Below the pieces are notes generated by a model, which was not told where the DNA came from, did no database searches, and saw nothing but the letters and a program-made list of their open reading frames with translations. This document shows, one piece after another, positions 34,375-41,540 of a stretch of 64,000 nucleotides of DNA; positions within the stretch are counted from its first letter, which is position 1, and the number at the start of each line of letters is the position of its first letter. Both the position numbers and the translations under genes were made by a program. This DNA comes from Pseudodonghicola flavimaris. GTDB lineage: Bacteria > Pseudomonadota > Alphaproteobacteria > Rhodobacterales > Rhodobacteraceae. The DNA lies in NCBI RefSeq assembly GCF_030164425.1, contig NZ_JASNJD010000005.1, forward strand, positions 124,001-188,000. The letters run 5' to 3'.

Positions 34375-35237
34375 CCCTGCTGCTCTGCGCCGGCTGCGAT
34401 GCCGGCGACGGCACCGGCAGCGGCGCGGCGGAATACCTCTCCAGCTACACCTGGCAGGAGGACGCGCCCTGGTTCGGCGGCCTGTCGGGAATCGAACTCT
34501 CCGCCGACGGGCACCGCGCCACGCTGTTGAGCGACCGGGCCCGGCTGATCACCGCCGACCTGACCCGCGACGCCGACGGTCGGGTGGTAGGCGCCGAGCT
34601 CACCGGGCAGTGGCCACTGCGCGCCAGCACCGGCCAGCGGCTGAAGGGGCAGGCCGCCGATTCCGAAGGACTGGCCACCGGGCCGGACGGGCAGATCTAT
34701 ATCTCCTTCGAGGATATCGACCGCGTCGCCCGCTATGCCCGCCCCGGCGCCCCGGCGCGGGTGCTGAACGATCCCCGCACCTTCGGCGACCCGCCCCGCA
34801 ACCGCTCGCTCGAGGCGCTGGCGATGGACGGCGCAGGACGGCTCTACACCCTGCCGGAAAACGCCCCCGACGCCCGGGGGCAAATCCCGGTCTACCGCCG
34901 CGACGGACAAGACTGGCACATCGCCTTCACCCTGCCGCCGCGGGGCCGCTTCCTGCCGGTGGGGGCCGATTTCGACCCCGAGGGGCGGCTCTACGTACTG
35001 GAACGGGCGGTGACGCTGCTGGGCTTCCGCAGCCGGCTGCGGCGCTGGACCCTGGAAAACGACCAGCCGGTGCGAGAGGAAACCCTGCTCACCACCGCCG
35101 CCGGCCGCCACGACAACCTCGAAGGCGTCGCGATCTGGCGCGACAACGCCGGGCGGCTGCGCGCCACGCTGGTGTCGGACGACAATTTCCTGCGGCTGCA
35201 ACGCACCGAACTGGTCGATTACCTGCTGCCCGACTGA
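34347..35237 (+). CDS. Esterase-like activity of phytase family lipoprotein
   Basis: 296 residues from ATG 34347, inside the 3' end of mepA by 28 bases in another frame. That start opens a lipoprotein signal (MRLGPAIAITLLLCAGCDAG, lipobox LCAGC). The body is a beta-propeller of the esterase-like/phytase type (PF13449): FGGLSGIELSADGHRATLLS, DSEGLATGPDGQIYISFE, SLEALAMDGAGRLYTLPE and DNLEGVAIWRDNAGRLRATL, repeated blades. The enzymatic role is unproven. It is the third gene of the operon, after MFS and mepA. Confidence 0.82.
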   Translation: MRLGPAIAITLLLCAGCDAGDGTGSGAAEYLSSYTWQEDAPWFGGLSGIELSADGHRATLLSDRARLITADLTRDADGRVVGAELTGQWPLRASTGQRLKGQAADSEGLATGPDGQIYISFEDIDRVARYARPGAPARVLNDPRTFGDPPRNRSLEALAMDGAGRLYTLPENAPDARGQIPVYRRDGQDWHIAFTLPPRGRFLPVGADFDPEGRLYVLERAVTLLGFRSRLRRWTLENDQPVREETLLTTAAGRHDNLEGVAIWRDNAGRLRATLVSDDNFLRLQRTELVDYLLPD

Positions 35238-35265
35238 CCGCCCAACCAAGCCCGCGCACCCAGGG

Positions 35266-35297
35266 ATTTTTCTGGCCGCAAGTATCCCCGCGGAGGC
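35266..35297. repeat. Dispersed intergenic element, diverged copy
   Basis: TTTTTCTGGCCGCAAGTATC followed by CCCGCGGAGG is a diverged relative of copies A and B (TTCT...AAATACTCCCGCCGGAGG). It lies downstream of the esterase-like gene and before the VUT transporter gene. Confidence 0.45.
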
Positions 35298-35432
35298 AGG
35301 CCGGGCAGCGGCCTCTCCCAGCCCACGCGACCGCGCAGGCTTGCGCCGGCCGCTGCAACCGGCTAAGCACCCCTGCCCGCCGCAACCACGGCGGGACAAG
35401 TCGCCGCAACCTTGTCAAAACGGGCATCAGAC

Positions 35433-36062
35433 ATGAACCGATCCCATATTCCCGGCATTCTTGCCATGGCCGCCATCGTGGTGGCCTCCAACATCCTGGT
35501 GCAGTTCCTGTTCGGCCAATGGCTAACCTGGGGCGCCTTCACCTATCCCTTCGCCTTCCTGGTCACCGATGTGATGAACCGCGTCTACGGCGCCGCCTCT
35601 GCCCGCCGGGTGGTCTTCGCCGGCTTCGTCGTCGGCGTGATCTGCTCGCTGATCGGCACCCAGATTGCCGGCGACTTCGGCCCGCTGGTCACGCTGCGGG
35701 TGGCGCTGGCCTCCGGCACCGCCTTCCTGGTGGCGCAGATGCTGGACGTGGCGATCTTCTCCGCCCTGCGCGCCGGCAAATGGTGGCGCGCGCCGCTCGC
35801 CTCCACCCTGGTTGGCTCCGCCGCCGATACGGTGCTGTTCTTCTCCATCGCCTTCTCGGCGCAGCTGATCTGGATCGACCCCGCCAACGATGTCGGCTGG
35901 GCCAATGAAACGCTGCCGCTCCTGGGCGCCGGGCCGATGGTGCCGCTCTGGGTGTCGCTCGGGACCGCCGACTGGCTGGTCAAACTGGGTCTCGCGCTGG
36001 TGGCGCTGCTGCCGTTCCGCCTGATCGTTGCGCAAATGCTCGCCCGCCGCGGCGCCGCGTGA
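35433..36062 (+). CDS. VUT-family transporter (queuosine precursor type, YhhQ-like)
   Basis: 209 residues from ATG 35433; a TTG seven codons earlier is less likely. Six or so helices are visible. The family motif FTYPFAFLVTDVMNRVYGA is the YhhQ/QPTR signature, and TLVGSAADTVLFFSIAF fits the second conserved block. YhhQ imports preQ0/preQ1 or queuine for queuosine tRNA modification. With queG in the window the cell may both make and salvage queuosine, though the two genes are 27 kb apart. No preQ1 riboswitch pattern is seen in the 195 bases upstream; that stretch holds only the diverged repeat element. Confidence 0.88.
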   Translation: MNRSHIPGILAMAAIVVASNILVQFLFGQWLTWGAFTYPFAFLVTDVMNRVYGAASARRVVFAGFVVGVICSLIGTQIAGDFGPLVTLRVALASGTAFLVAQMLDVAIFSALRAGKWWRAPLASTLVGSAADTVLFFSIAFSAQLIWIDPANDVGWANETLPLLGAGPMVPLWVSLGTADWLVKLGLALVALLPFRLIVAQMLARRGAA

Positions 36063-36123
36063 CGATTTTATTTGGCGAAATACGGCCTCCGTGCCACGCT
36101 GATGATAACGGTAACAGCTATGC

Positions 36124-36258
36124 AAAGGAGGTGATCCAGTGTCGAGAAAGGTATTGGAGCGAGGTGTCGGGACAACGCAGGAGGCTGCCCGTTAAGGCAA
36201 CCCTGGACGGACAGTCCGCCTGCGTGGATCGGCCGATGATCTAACCGGCCCCACCTCC
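36124..36258 (+). ncRNA. Candidate structured leader RNA or small RNA upstream of arfB
   Basis: AAAGGAGGTGATCC (36124-36137) is a perfect 14-base complement of the bacterial 16S rRNA 3' end. Nested complementary arms enclose the segment: GGAGGTG (36127-36133) with CACCTCC (36252-36258); GATCCA (36133-36138) with TGGATC (36225-36230); CGCAGG (36176-36181) with CCTGCG (36219-36224); hairpins TGCC/GGCA (36186-36199), GGAC/GTCC (36205-36217) and GGCCG/CGGCC (36231-36250). An intrinsic terminator follows at 36270. Gene-free of recognised family; the RNA and its length are inferred from pairing only. It matches no riboswitch class I recognise. Confidence 0.5.
36139..36195 (+). CDS. Possible 18-residue leader peptide
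   Basis: GTG 36139 opens MSRKVLERGVGTTQEAAR and a TAA at 36193-36195. GGAGG ends seven bases before the start, an ideal distance, and the Shine-Dalgarno is as strong as one can be. It lies within the candidate leader RNA and ends 134 bases before arfB. There is no obvious run of one amino acid, so it is unlike classical biosynthetic attenuator peptides. Alternatively the match to the 16S tail is structural and nothing is translated. Confidence 0.4.
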   Translation: MSRKVLERGVGTTQEAAR

Positions 36259-36269
36259 GAGAGCTTTCG

Positions 36270-36299
36270 AAAGGGCCTCCCGCACGGGCGGCCCTTTTT
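36270..36299 (+). terminator. Intrinsic terminator just upstream of arfB
   Basis: AAAGGGCC (36270-36277) pairs with GGCCCTTT (36290-36297), and CCC/GGG extends the stem inside one mismatch with a GCAC loop; the 3' arm runs into TTTTTC. It lies 30 bases before the arfB ATG, so transcription from upstream must pass it. GGAGGC at 36180-36185 could pair with GCCTCC (36275-36280) of the 5' arm as a rival structure. Confidence 0.75.
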
Positions 36300-36329
36300 C
36301 GTGGCCGCAGAACCCGCTACGCTGCCACC

Positions 36330-36749
36330 ATGCTGCGCATCACCGACGATATCGCCCTTGCCGACTGGGAGCTGACCGAACAGTTCATCCGTGCCTCCGG
36401 GCCCGGCGGGCAAAATGTGAACAAGGTCGCCACCGCGGTGGAGCTGCGGTTCGAGGCCGCCCGGTCTCCCGCTCTCTCCCCGGCGGTCAAGGCACGGCTG
36501 AAACGGCTGGCCGGCCGGCGCTGGACCACCGAGGGCGCCATCGTGCTGCAATGCGACGAAACCCGCAGCCAGGCCCGCAACCGCGAGATCGCCCGCGAGC
36601 GGCTGGCCGAGCTGATCCGCAAGGCGCTGGTCGCCCCGAAGCGCCGGATCGCCACCCGCCCCACCAAGGGATCGGTGCGCCGGCGGCTCGACGCGAAGAA
36701 GGCGCGCGGCACCGTCAAGGCGCTGCGCGGCCGCGTCGACGAGGAATAG
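36330..36749 (+). CDS. arfB: Alternative ribosome-rescue factor ArfB (peptidyl-tRNA hydrolase)
   Basis: 139 residues, the usual length. The GGQ motif sits in ASGPGGQNVNKVATAVELRF as in class-1 release factors, and the C-terminus is a basic helix tail (KRRIATRPTKGSVRRRLDAK) that enters the empty mRNA channel of stalled ribosomes. ArfB hydrolyses peptidyl-tRNA on ribosomes stuck without a stop codon. No Shine-Dalgarno is visible before ATG 36330, and only 30 bases separate it from the terminator of the candidate leader, so expression may depend on read-through or on a promoter hidden in the leader. Confidence 0.93.
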   Translation: MLRITDDIALADWELTEQFIRASGPGGQNVNKVATAVELRFEAARSPALSPAVKARLKRLAGRRWTTEGAIVLQCDETRSQARNREIARERLAELIRKALVAPKRRIATRPTKGSVRRRLDAKKARGTVKALRGRVDEE

Positions 36750-36824
36750 CGGGGCCGCCACCTTGTACCCCCTCGCGACGCGCCCTAATGTCCGCGCAAA
36801 CTCCGGACTGAAGGAACTACAGCC

Positions 36825-37571
36825 ATGAGACTTGAGGGAAAAACCGCCATCGTCACCGGTGGCGCATCGGGATTCGGCGCCGGCATCGTGCGGAAATTCG
36901 TTGCCGAAGGCGCCCGGGTAATGATCGCCGACATCAACGGCGCCGCCGCTGAGGCGATGGCCACCGAGATCGGCGCCGCCACCGTCGCCCAGACCGTCGA
37001 TGTTTCCGACGCCCAGTCGGTCAATGCCATGGCCGAGGCCGCGCTGGCCGCCTTCGGTCAGGTCGACATCCTGGTCAACAACGCCGGGGTCACCCATCTG
37101 CCGACCCCGCTCGACGAGATCTCCGAAGCCGATTTCGACCGCGTCTTCAACGTCAACATGAAGTCGGTCTACCTGACCGCCCGGGCGCTGGTGCCGCATA
37201 TGAAATCCCGCGGCACCGGGGCAATCCTCAACGTCGCCTCCACCGCCGGCGTGTCGCCGCGCCCCAACCTCAGCTGGTACAACAGCTCCAAGGGCTGGAT
37301 GATCACCGCGACCCGCTCGATGGCGGTGGAGCTGGCACCCAAGGGCATCCGCGTCAACGCCATCAACCCGGTGGCCGGCGAAACCCCGCTGCTCTCCTCC
37401 TTCATGGGCGAGGACACCCCCGAAATGCGCAGCAAGTTCCTCTCAACCATCCCGATCGGCCGCTTCTCCACCCCCGAGGACATGGGCAACGCCGCCGCTT
37501 TCCTCTGCTCGGAGGAAGCCAGCATGATCACCGGCGTCGCCATGGAAGTCGACGGCGGCCGCTGCATCTGA
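36825..37571 (+). CDS. SDR-family oxidoreductase
   Basis: 248 residues. The Rossmann motif TGGASGFGAG lies near the N-terminus, NNAG in LVNNAGVTHL, the catalytic Ser in LNVASTAG, and Tyr/Lys in WYNSSKGWM (about 152/156). The C-terminus ends VAMEVDGGRCI as in classical SDRs. The Asp in MIADINGAA after beta2 suggests NAD(H) rather than NADP(H). The substrate is unknown; 3-oxoacyl-ACP reductase-like and glucose dehydrogenase-like members look similar. Seventy-five bases separate it from arfB. Confidence 0.9.
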   Translation: MRLEGKTAIVTGGASGFGAGIVRKFVAEGARVMIADINGAAAEAMATEIGAATVAQTVDVSDAQSVNAMAEAALAAFGQVDILVNNAGVTHLPTPLDEISEADFDRVFNVNMKSVYLTARALVPHMKSRGTGAILNVASTAGVSPRPNLSWYNSSKGWMITATRSMAVELAPKGIRVNAINPVAGETPLLSSFMGEDTPEMRSKFLSTIPIGRFSTPEDMGNAAAFLCSEEASMITGVAMEVDGGRCI

Positions 37572-37594
37572 GGCAGGGTCCCAGAGGCCACCGG

Positions 37595-37631
37595 CTTCTT
37601 CTCTGCCGAAATACTCCCGCCGGAGGCGCCC
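37595..37631. repeat. Dispersed intergenic element, copy B
   Basis: Near-identical to copy A (31589-31626): one C/G difference in 37 bases, with the same AAATACTCCCGCCGGAGGCG core. It lies 23 bases after the SDR stop. Confidence 0.6.
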
Positions 37632-37632
37632 C

Positions 37633-37675
37633 GCGCGCCTTTGGCGCGCAAATGATGACAATGCGCCGAAGGCGC
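37633..37675. repeat. Paired GC hairpins with repeated GGCGCGCAAAT
   Basis: GCGCGCC-TTT-GGCGCGC (37633-37649) and GCGCC-GAA-GGCGC (37663-37675) are two hairpins, each followed by AAAT, so GGCGCGCAAAT occurs twice, 28 bases apart. A CG-rich run follows to about 37725. They sit between the SDR and P1 peptidase genes and may end transcription or stabilise RNA. Confidence 0.5.
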
Positions 37676-37763
37676 GCAAATCGGCTCCGCGCGCACCCGG
37701 CGCGCGCGCCCATGCCCTCGCCCCCACCAGGGGGCGGCGACCGATCTGACCCCGGAGTTTCCC

Positions 37764-38804
37764 ATGATCCCAGGCCCCCGCAACCTGATCACCGATGTTC
37801 CCGGCCTGCAGGTCGGCAACGCCCGCGACGACCGGGTGAAATCCGGCACCACCGTGCTCAGTGCGGACCGGCCCTTCACCGCCTCGGTCAACGTGATGGG
37901 CGGCGCCCCCGGCACCCGGGAAACCGACCTACTCGCCCCCGACAAGACCAATACCGAAGTACATGCGCTGGTGCTCTCGGGCGGATCGGCCTATGGGCTC
38001 GACGCCTGTTCGGGGGTGATGGATGCGCTGCGCGAGGCCGGCCGCGGGCTCAGGCTGGGCACCGCGCTGATCCCGCTGGTGCCCGGGGCGATCATCTTCG
38101 ATCTGCTGAACGGCGGCGCCAAGGACTGGCAGGACAACCCGTATCGCGCGCTGGGGCGGGCGGCTTTCGCCAATCTCTCCGAGGATTTCGCGCTCGGCAG
38201 CGAAGGCGCCGGCACCGGGGCGCTGACTGCCAATATCAAGGGCGGGCTCGGCTCCGCCTCGCTGGTGCTGGACGACGGCACCACCGTCGGCGCGCTGGTC
38301 GCGGCCAATCCGATGGGGTCGGTCACCACCCCGGGCGACCGGCATTTCTGGGCCGCCCCCTATGAGATCGACGGCGAATTCGGCGGCCTGGGCCCGGACC
38401 CCGCAGCCGGGCTGGGCCGCGATCTGGGCAGCCGCAAGTTCGACGCGATGATGGCCGCCAACGAGGGCCGGCCGCTGCGTCAGGACCGCGCCAATACCAC
38501 CATCGCCATCGTCGCCACCGACGCCGCCCTGACCAAGGCGCAATGCCAGCGCATGGCGACAGCCGCCCATGACGGCATCGGCCGGGCCTGCGTGCCGGCC
38601 CATGCCCCCGGCGACGGCGATCTGGTCTTTGCCATGACAACCGGCGACCGGGCCCTGGCGCAGCCCGAACGCGACATGATGGTGATCGGCCATGCCGCCG
38701 CGATCTGCCTGTCGCGGGCCATCGCGCGGGCGGCCCATGCCGCCACCCCGGCCTCCGGCGATCTGCTGCCCTGCTGGTCGGAAACCGCCGGCGCCGACGC
38801 CTGA
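37764..38804 (+). CDS. P1 (S58/DmpA-NylC) family peptidase
   Basis: 346 residues from ATG 37764 with GGAG seven bases upstream. P1-family aminopeptidases/amidases such as DmpA and nylon-oligomer hydrolase NylC self-cleave to free an N-terminal Ser or Thr nucleophile. The site is visible: RANTTIAIVATDA, cleavage expected between Asn244 and Thr245, like NylC. Other family blocks are GLQVGNA, EVHALVLSGGSAYGLDA, ALIPLVPGAIIFDL and HDGIGRACVPAHAPGDGDLV. Natural substrate unknown. No signal peptide, so cytoplasmic. Confidence 0.9.
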   Translation: MIPGPRNLITDVPGLQVGNARDDRVKSGTTVLSADRPFTASVNVMGGAPGTRETDLLAPDKTNTEVHALVLSGGSAYGLDACSGVMDALREAGRGLRLGTALIPLVPGAIIFDLLNGGAKDWQDNPYRALGRAAFANLSEDFALGSEGAGTGALTANIKGGLGSASLVLDDGTTVGALVAANPMGSVTTPGDRHFWAAPYEIDGEFGGLGPDPAAGLGRDLGSRKFDAMMAANEGRPLRQDRANTTIAIVATDAALTKAQCQRMATAAHDGIGRACVPAHAPGDGDLVFAMTTGDRALAQPERDMMVIGHAAAICLSRAIARAAHAATPASGDLLPCWSETAGADA

Positions 38805-38875
38805 CCCTGCCCCGGGGGCTGAGGCCGCAGGGCCTCACCCCCATCCTCCCCCCTGCCGCTGAGACAATCTAGCAA

Positions 38876-38904
38876 TTGACTTCGCGTGCCGCGATCTACC
38901 TATT
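38876..38904 (+). promoter_or_regulatory. Possible sigma-70 promoter of cycA
   Basis: TTGACT (38876-38881) and CCTATT (38899-38904) are separated by 17 bases, 32 bases before the cycA start. The -35 is good, the -10 weak. Confidence 0.45.
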
Positions 38905-38935
38905 TGGGTCCAGCCAAACCCAAGAGGAGGACGCC

Positions 38936-39400
38936 ATGAAACCCCTGATCGCTGCCGCCGCACTCGCCATGATCGCCGCCCCCGCCCTGGCCGAAGACGC
39001 CGCCAAGGGCGAGAAGCTATTCAACAAGTGCAAGGCCTGCCATTCGATCGTCTCGGACAGCGGCGAAACCATCGTCAAGGGCGGCCGTACCGGCCCGAAC
39101 CTTTTCGGCGTGGTCGGACGCCAGGCCGGGACCTATCCCGACTTCCGCTATGGTAAGGACCTGATCGCCGCCGGCGAAGCCGGTCTGGTCTGGGACGAAG
39201 AGGCGCTTCAGGAATACCTGAAGGACCCGCGCAAGTTCCTGCAGCACCACCTGGAGGACAAGAAGGCCAAGTCGAACATGAGCTTCAAGCTGCCGAAGGG
39301 CGCCGAAGACATCTACGCCTATCTCGCCACCTTCTCTGCGGCCCCCGCCGAAGACGCGGCCGGCGATGAGGGCGCCGATGAGGAAAAGGCCAGCGAATAA
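38936..39400 (+). CDS. cycA: Cytochrome c550/c2 (class I c-type cytochrome)
   Basis: 154 residues from ATG 38936, preceded by AAGAGGAGG. A Sec signal peptide (MKPLIAAAALAMIAAPALA) targets the periplasm. Haem c is bound at CKACH, with GPNLFGVVGRQAG as a conserved loop and the axial Met in KSNMSFKLPKG. A highly acidic C-terminal tail (EDAAGDEGADEEKASE) resembles Paracoccus cytochrome c550. It shuttles electrons from the bc1 complex to terminal oxidases and other periplasmic acceptors. It is followed by a hairpin and the idi gene. Confidence 0.93.
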   Translation: MKPLIAAAALAMIAAPALAEDAAKGEKLFNKCKACHSIVSDSGETIVKGGRTGPNLFGVVGRQAGTYPDFRYGKDLIAAGEAGLVWDEEALQEYLKDPRKFLQHHLEDKKAKSNMSFKLPKGAEDIYAYLATFSAAPAEDAAGDEGADEEKASE

Positions 39401-39406
39401 GCCTGC

Positions 39407-39422
39407 CCCGCAGCGCTGCGGG
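39407..39422 (+). terminator. Palindrome after cycA
   Basis: CCCGCAGCGCTGCGGG begins six bases after the cycA stop. It is a perfect palindrome without a proper loop in the strict stem, and no T-run follows, so it is a weak candidate. The rest of the gap to idi shows nothing clear. Confidence 0.4.
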
Positions 39423-39597
39423 CCGTGGCCTTTCCGGCTGCGGCCATTCGCATGGTTGTCCGCCCGCAGCCTGCCGCCTACCTTCGAAAGATGCCTGCAC
39501 CCGATCGTTTTCCCAGATACCCTGAGGCCGAGATGACCTCACACCGCCCGATGCGCCCGCCGCTCCGGCCCATCTGCCTGATGCAGGAGCGCCGCGG

Positions 39598-40140
39598 ATG
39601 ACGCCGCAGATCCCCGCCTGGATCGATGGCCGGCTGCAACCGGCCGACAAGCTCGCCGTGCATCGGCAGGGGCTGCGGCACAAGGCGGTGTCGGTCTTCG
39701 TGCTGCGCGAGTCGGACATCCTGCTGCAGCGGCGCGCGCTGGGGAAATATCACACCCCGGGACTGTGGACGAACACCTGCTGCACCCATCCCTTCTGGGA
39801 CGAGGAGCCGAGCCATTGCGCCGTGCGCCGTCTGCAGGAGGAACTGGGGCTGACCGGCATCTACCCGGAGTTCCGCCACCACCTGGAATACCGCGCCGAG
39901 GTCGGCAACGGCATGGTCGAACATGAAGAGGTCGATGTCTTCGTCGCCCCGGTGCATCGCGACATCCGCATCACCCCCGACCCGGAGGAGGTGATGGCGA
40001 CCCGCTGGATCGACTATCACGACCTGCGGGCGGAGCTGACCCGCCATCCGCAGCGGTTCACCCCCTGGCTGCGCATCTATCTCAACAACCATGCCGATCG
40101 CATCTTCGGCCCCGGACTGGGCCGGTCGATGCAACGCTGA
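39598..40140 (+). CDS. idi: Isopentenyl-diphosphate delta-isomerase, type 1
   Basis: 180 residues from ATG 39598 with AGGAG upstream. The Nudix-fold isomerase is recognised by HRQGLRHKAVSVFVL, the catalytic Cys in LWTNTCCTHPF, the Nudix helix CAVRRLQEELGL, and the active-site acid region MVEHEEVDVFVA with metal-binding Glu. It interconverts IPP and DMAPP, needed for carotenoids, quinones and undecaprenol. Type 1 enzymes in Rhodobacter often lie near photosynthesis genes; no such genes are visible here. Confidence 0.93.
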   Translation: MTPQIPAWIDGRLQPADKLAVHRQGLRHKAVSVFVLRESDILLQRRALGKYHTPGLWTNTCCTHPFWDEEPSHCAVRRLQEELGLTGIYPEFRHHLEYRAEVGNGMVEHEEVDVFVAPVHRDIRITPDPEEVMATRWIDYHDLRAELTRHPQRFTPWLRIYLNNHADRIFGPGLGRSMQR

Positions 40141-40197
40141 GCCTTGCGCCCGGCCGCCCGGCCTGCTTTCTTCCCGCCAGCTACGGGAGGAGTTTGC

Positions 40198-41475
40198 ATG
40201 ACCATTCTGATCGCCGGGGCCGGTATCGCCGGGCTCTCTCTGGGGCTGACCCTGCACCAGATCGGCCTGCCGTTCCGCATCTATGAATCCGCAGCGCAAA
40301 TCCGGCCGCTGGGGGTGGGGATCAACCTGCAGCCCAATGCGGTGCGCGAGCTGTTCGATCTGGGGCTGGAGGCGGAGCTGGACGCCATCGGGGTGCGCAC
40401 GCGGCAGCTGGGCTTCTATTCCAAGCTGGGCCATACCATCTGGGAGGAACCCCGGGGCCAGCGCGCCGGCTATGCCTGGCCGCAGTTTTCGGTCCATCGC
40501 GGCGCCCTGCAGATGATGCTCTATCACGCCGTGATTGCCCGCGCCGGGTCAGAGGCGGTGGTCACCGGTGCCCGTGCCACCGGGTTCGAGACCGGCGAGG
40601 ATGGCGCCGTGCTGATCCTCGCCGATGGCAGCCGGGTCGCGGGCGATCTGATCATTGCCGCCGATGGCATCCATTCGGCTCTGCGCGCGCAGATGTATCC
40701 CGCCGAGGGTGCGCCGATCTGGGATGGCCGTATCCTGTGGCGCGCCACCACCCAGGCACCGAATTTCAAGGGCGGCGGCGCCATGGTGATGATCGGCCAC
40801 GACAGCCTGCGGGCGGTGGCCTATCCGATCAGCGCCGCCGATCCCGAAACCGGGCTGGTGACGATGAACTGGATCGCCGAAAAACGCTTCGACCCCAGCG
40901 GCGACTGGCGGCGCGAGGATTGGAACCGGGCCGCCCGCATCGCCGAATTCCTGCCGGATTTCGAAGACTGGCGGTTCGGCTGGATCGACCTGCCGGCGCT
41001 GATCACCGGCGCGGCGGAGGTCTTCGAATACCCGATGGTGGACCGCGACCCGCTGCCGCGCTGGACCGAGGGCCGCGTCACCCTGATGGGGGATGCCGCG
41101 CATCCGACCTATCCGGTCGGCTCCAACGGTGCCAGCCAGGCGATCATCGACGCGCGGGTGATCGGCGCCAAGCTGCTGGAGCACGGGCCTAGTGTCGCCG
41201 CCTTGCAGGCCTATGAGGCCGAGATGAGACCGCTGACCACCGCAGTGGGTCTGGCCAACCGGGCCGGCGGCGGGCCGGATGCGGTGTTGCAATGGATCGA
41301 GGATCGATGCGGTGGCGATTTCGAACGGATCGAAGACGTAATCCCGATGGAAGACCTCGCCGCCCATGCGGCACGGTTCAAATCCATCGCCGGATTCTCG
41401 GTCGAAGCGCTGAACGCGAAACCGCCGATCATCCCGGAGGCGGCACGGCAGCCGCTGTCCGCCGCGGCAGACTGA
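40198..41475 (+). CDS. FAD-dependent monooxygenase, PhzS/salicylate hydroxylase-like
   Basis: 425 residues from ATG 40198, which has GGGAGGAG upstream; a longer frame is not supported. The N-terminal GxGxxG is IAGAGIAGLSLGLTL, the DG motif IIAADGIHSALRAQM, and the FAD ribityl motif VTLMGDAAHPTYPVGSNGAS. GVGINLQPNAVREL is typical of PhzS-like flavin hydroxylases. The substrate is unknown. It lies 57 bases after idi and may be co-transcribed. It ends before a strong bidirectional terminator. Confidence 0.88.
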   Translation: MTILIAGAGIAGLSLGLTLHQIGLPFRIYESAAQIRPLGVGINLQPNAVRELFDLGLEAELDAIGVRTRQLGFYSKLGHTIWEEPRGQRAGYAWPQFSVHRGALQMMLYHAVIARAGSEAVVTGARATGFETGEDGAVLILADGSRVAGDLIIAADGIHSALRAQMYPAEGAPIWDGRILWRATTQAPNFKGGGAMVMIGHDSLRAVAYPISAADPETGLVTMNWIAEKRFDPSGDWRREDWNRAARIAEFLPDFEDWRFGWIDLPALITGAAEVFEYPMVDRDPLPRWTEGRVTLMGDAAHPTYPVGSNGASQAIIDARVIGAKLLEHGPSVAALQAYEAEMRPLTTAVGLANRAGGGPDAVLQWIEDRCGGDFERIEDVIPMEDLAAHAARFKSIAGFSVEALNAKPPIIPEAARQPLSAAAD

Positions 41476-41489
41476 CCCCAGTTGCAAAA

Positions 41490-41512
41490 GGCCCCGCCGG
41501 ATCGGCGGGGCC
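41490..41512. terminator. Bidirectional terminator between the FAD monooxygenase and gltB
   Basis: GGCCCCGCCG-GAT-CGGCGGGGCC forms a 10-bp stem. On + it is followed by TTCTTCG; on - by TTTTGC. Both convergent genes end just outside it. Confidence 0.85.
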
Positions 41513-41540
41513 TTCTTCGTTTCCGACAAGAGGGCGCGGC

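Noticed and set aside
35238-35432. preQ1 riboswitch upstream of the VUT transporter
   Set aside because: No preQ1-I or preQ1-II core seen; the gap contains only a dispersed element and C/G-rich sequence.
36124-36258. 16S rRNA fragment
   Set aside because: Only the 14-base tail complement matches, in antisense orientation; neighbouring bases do not continue as rRNA.
36192-37199. 335-residue - strand frame over arfB and the SDR gene
   Set aside because: Opposes two recognised genes and the leader; no family resemblance.
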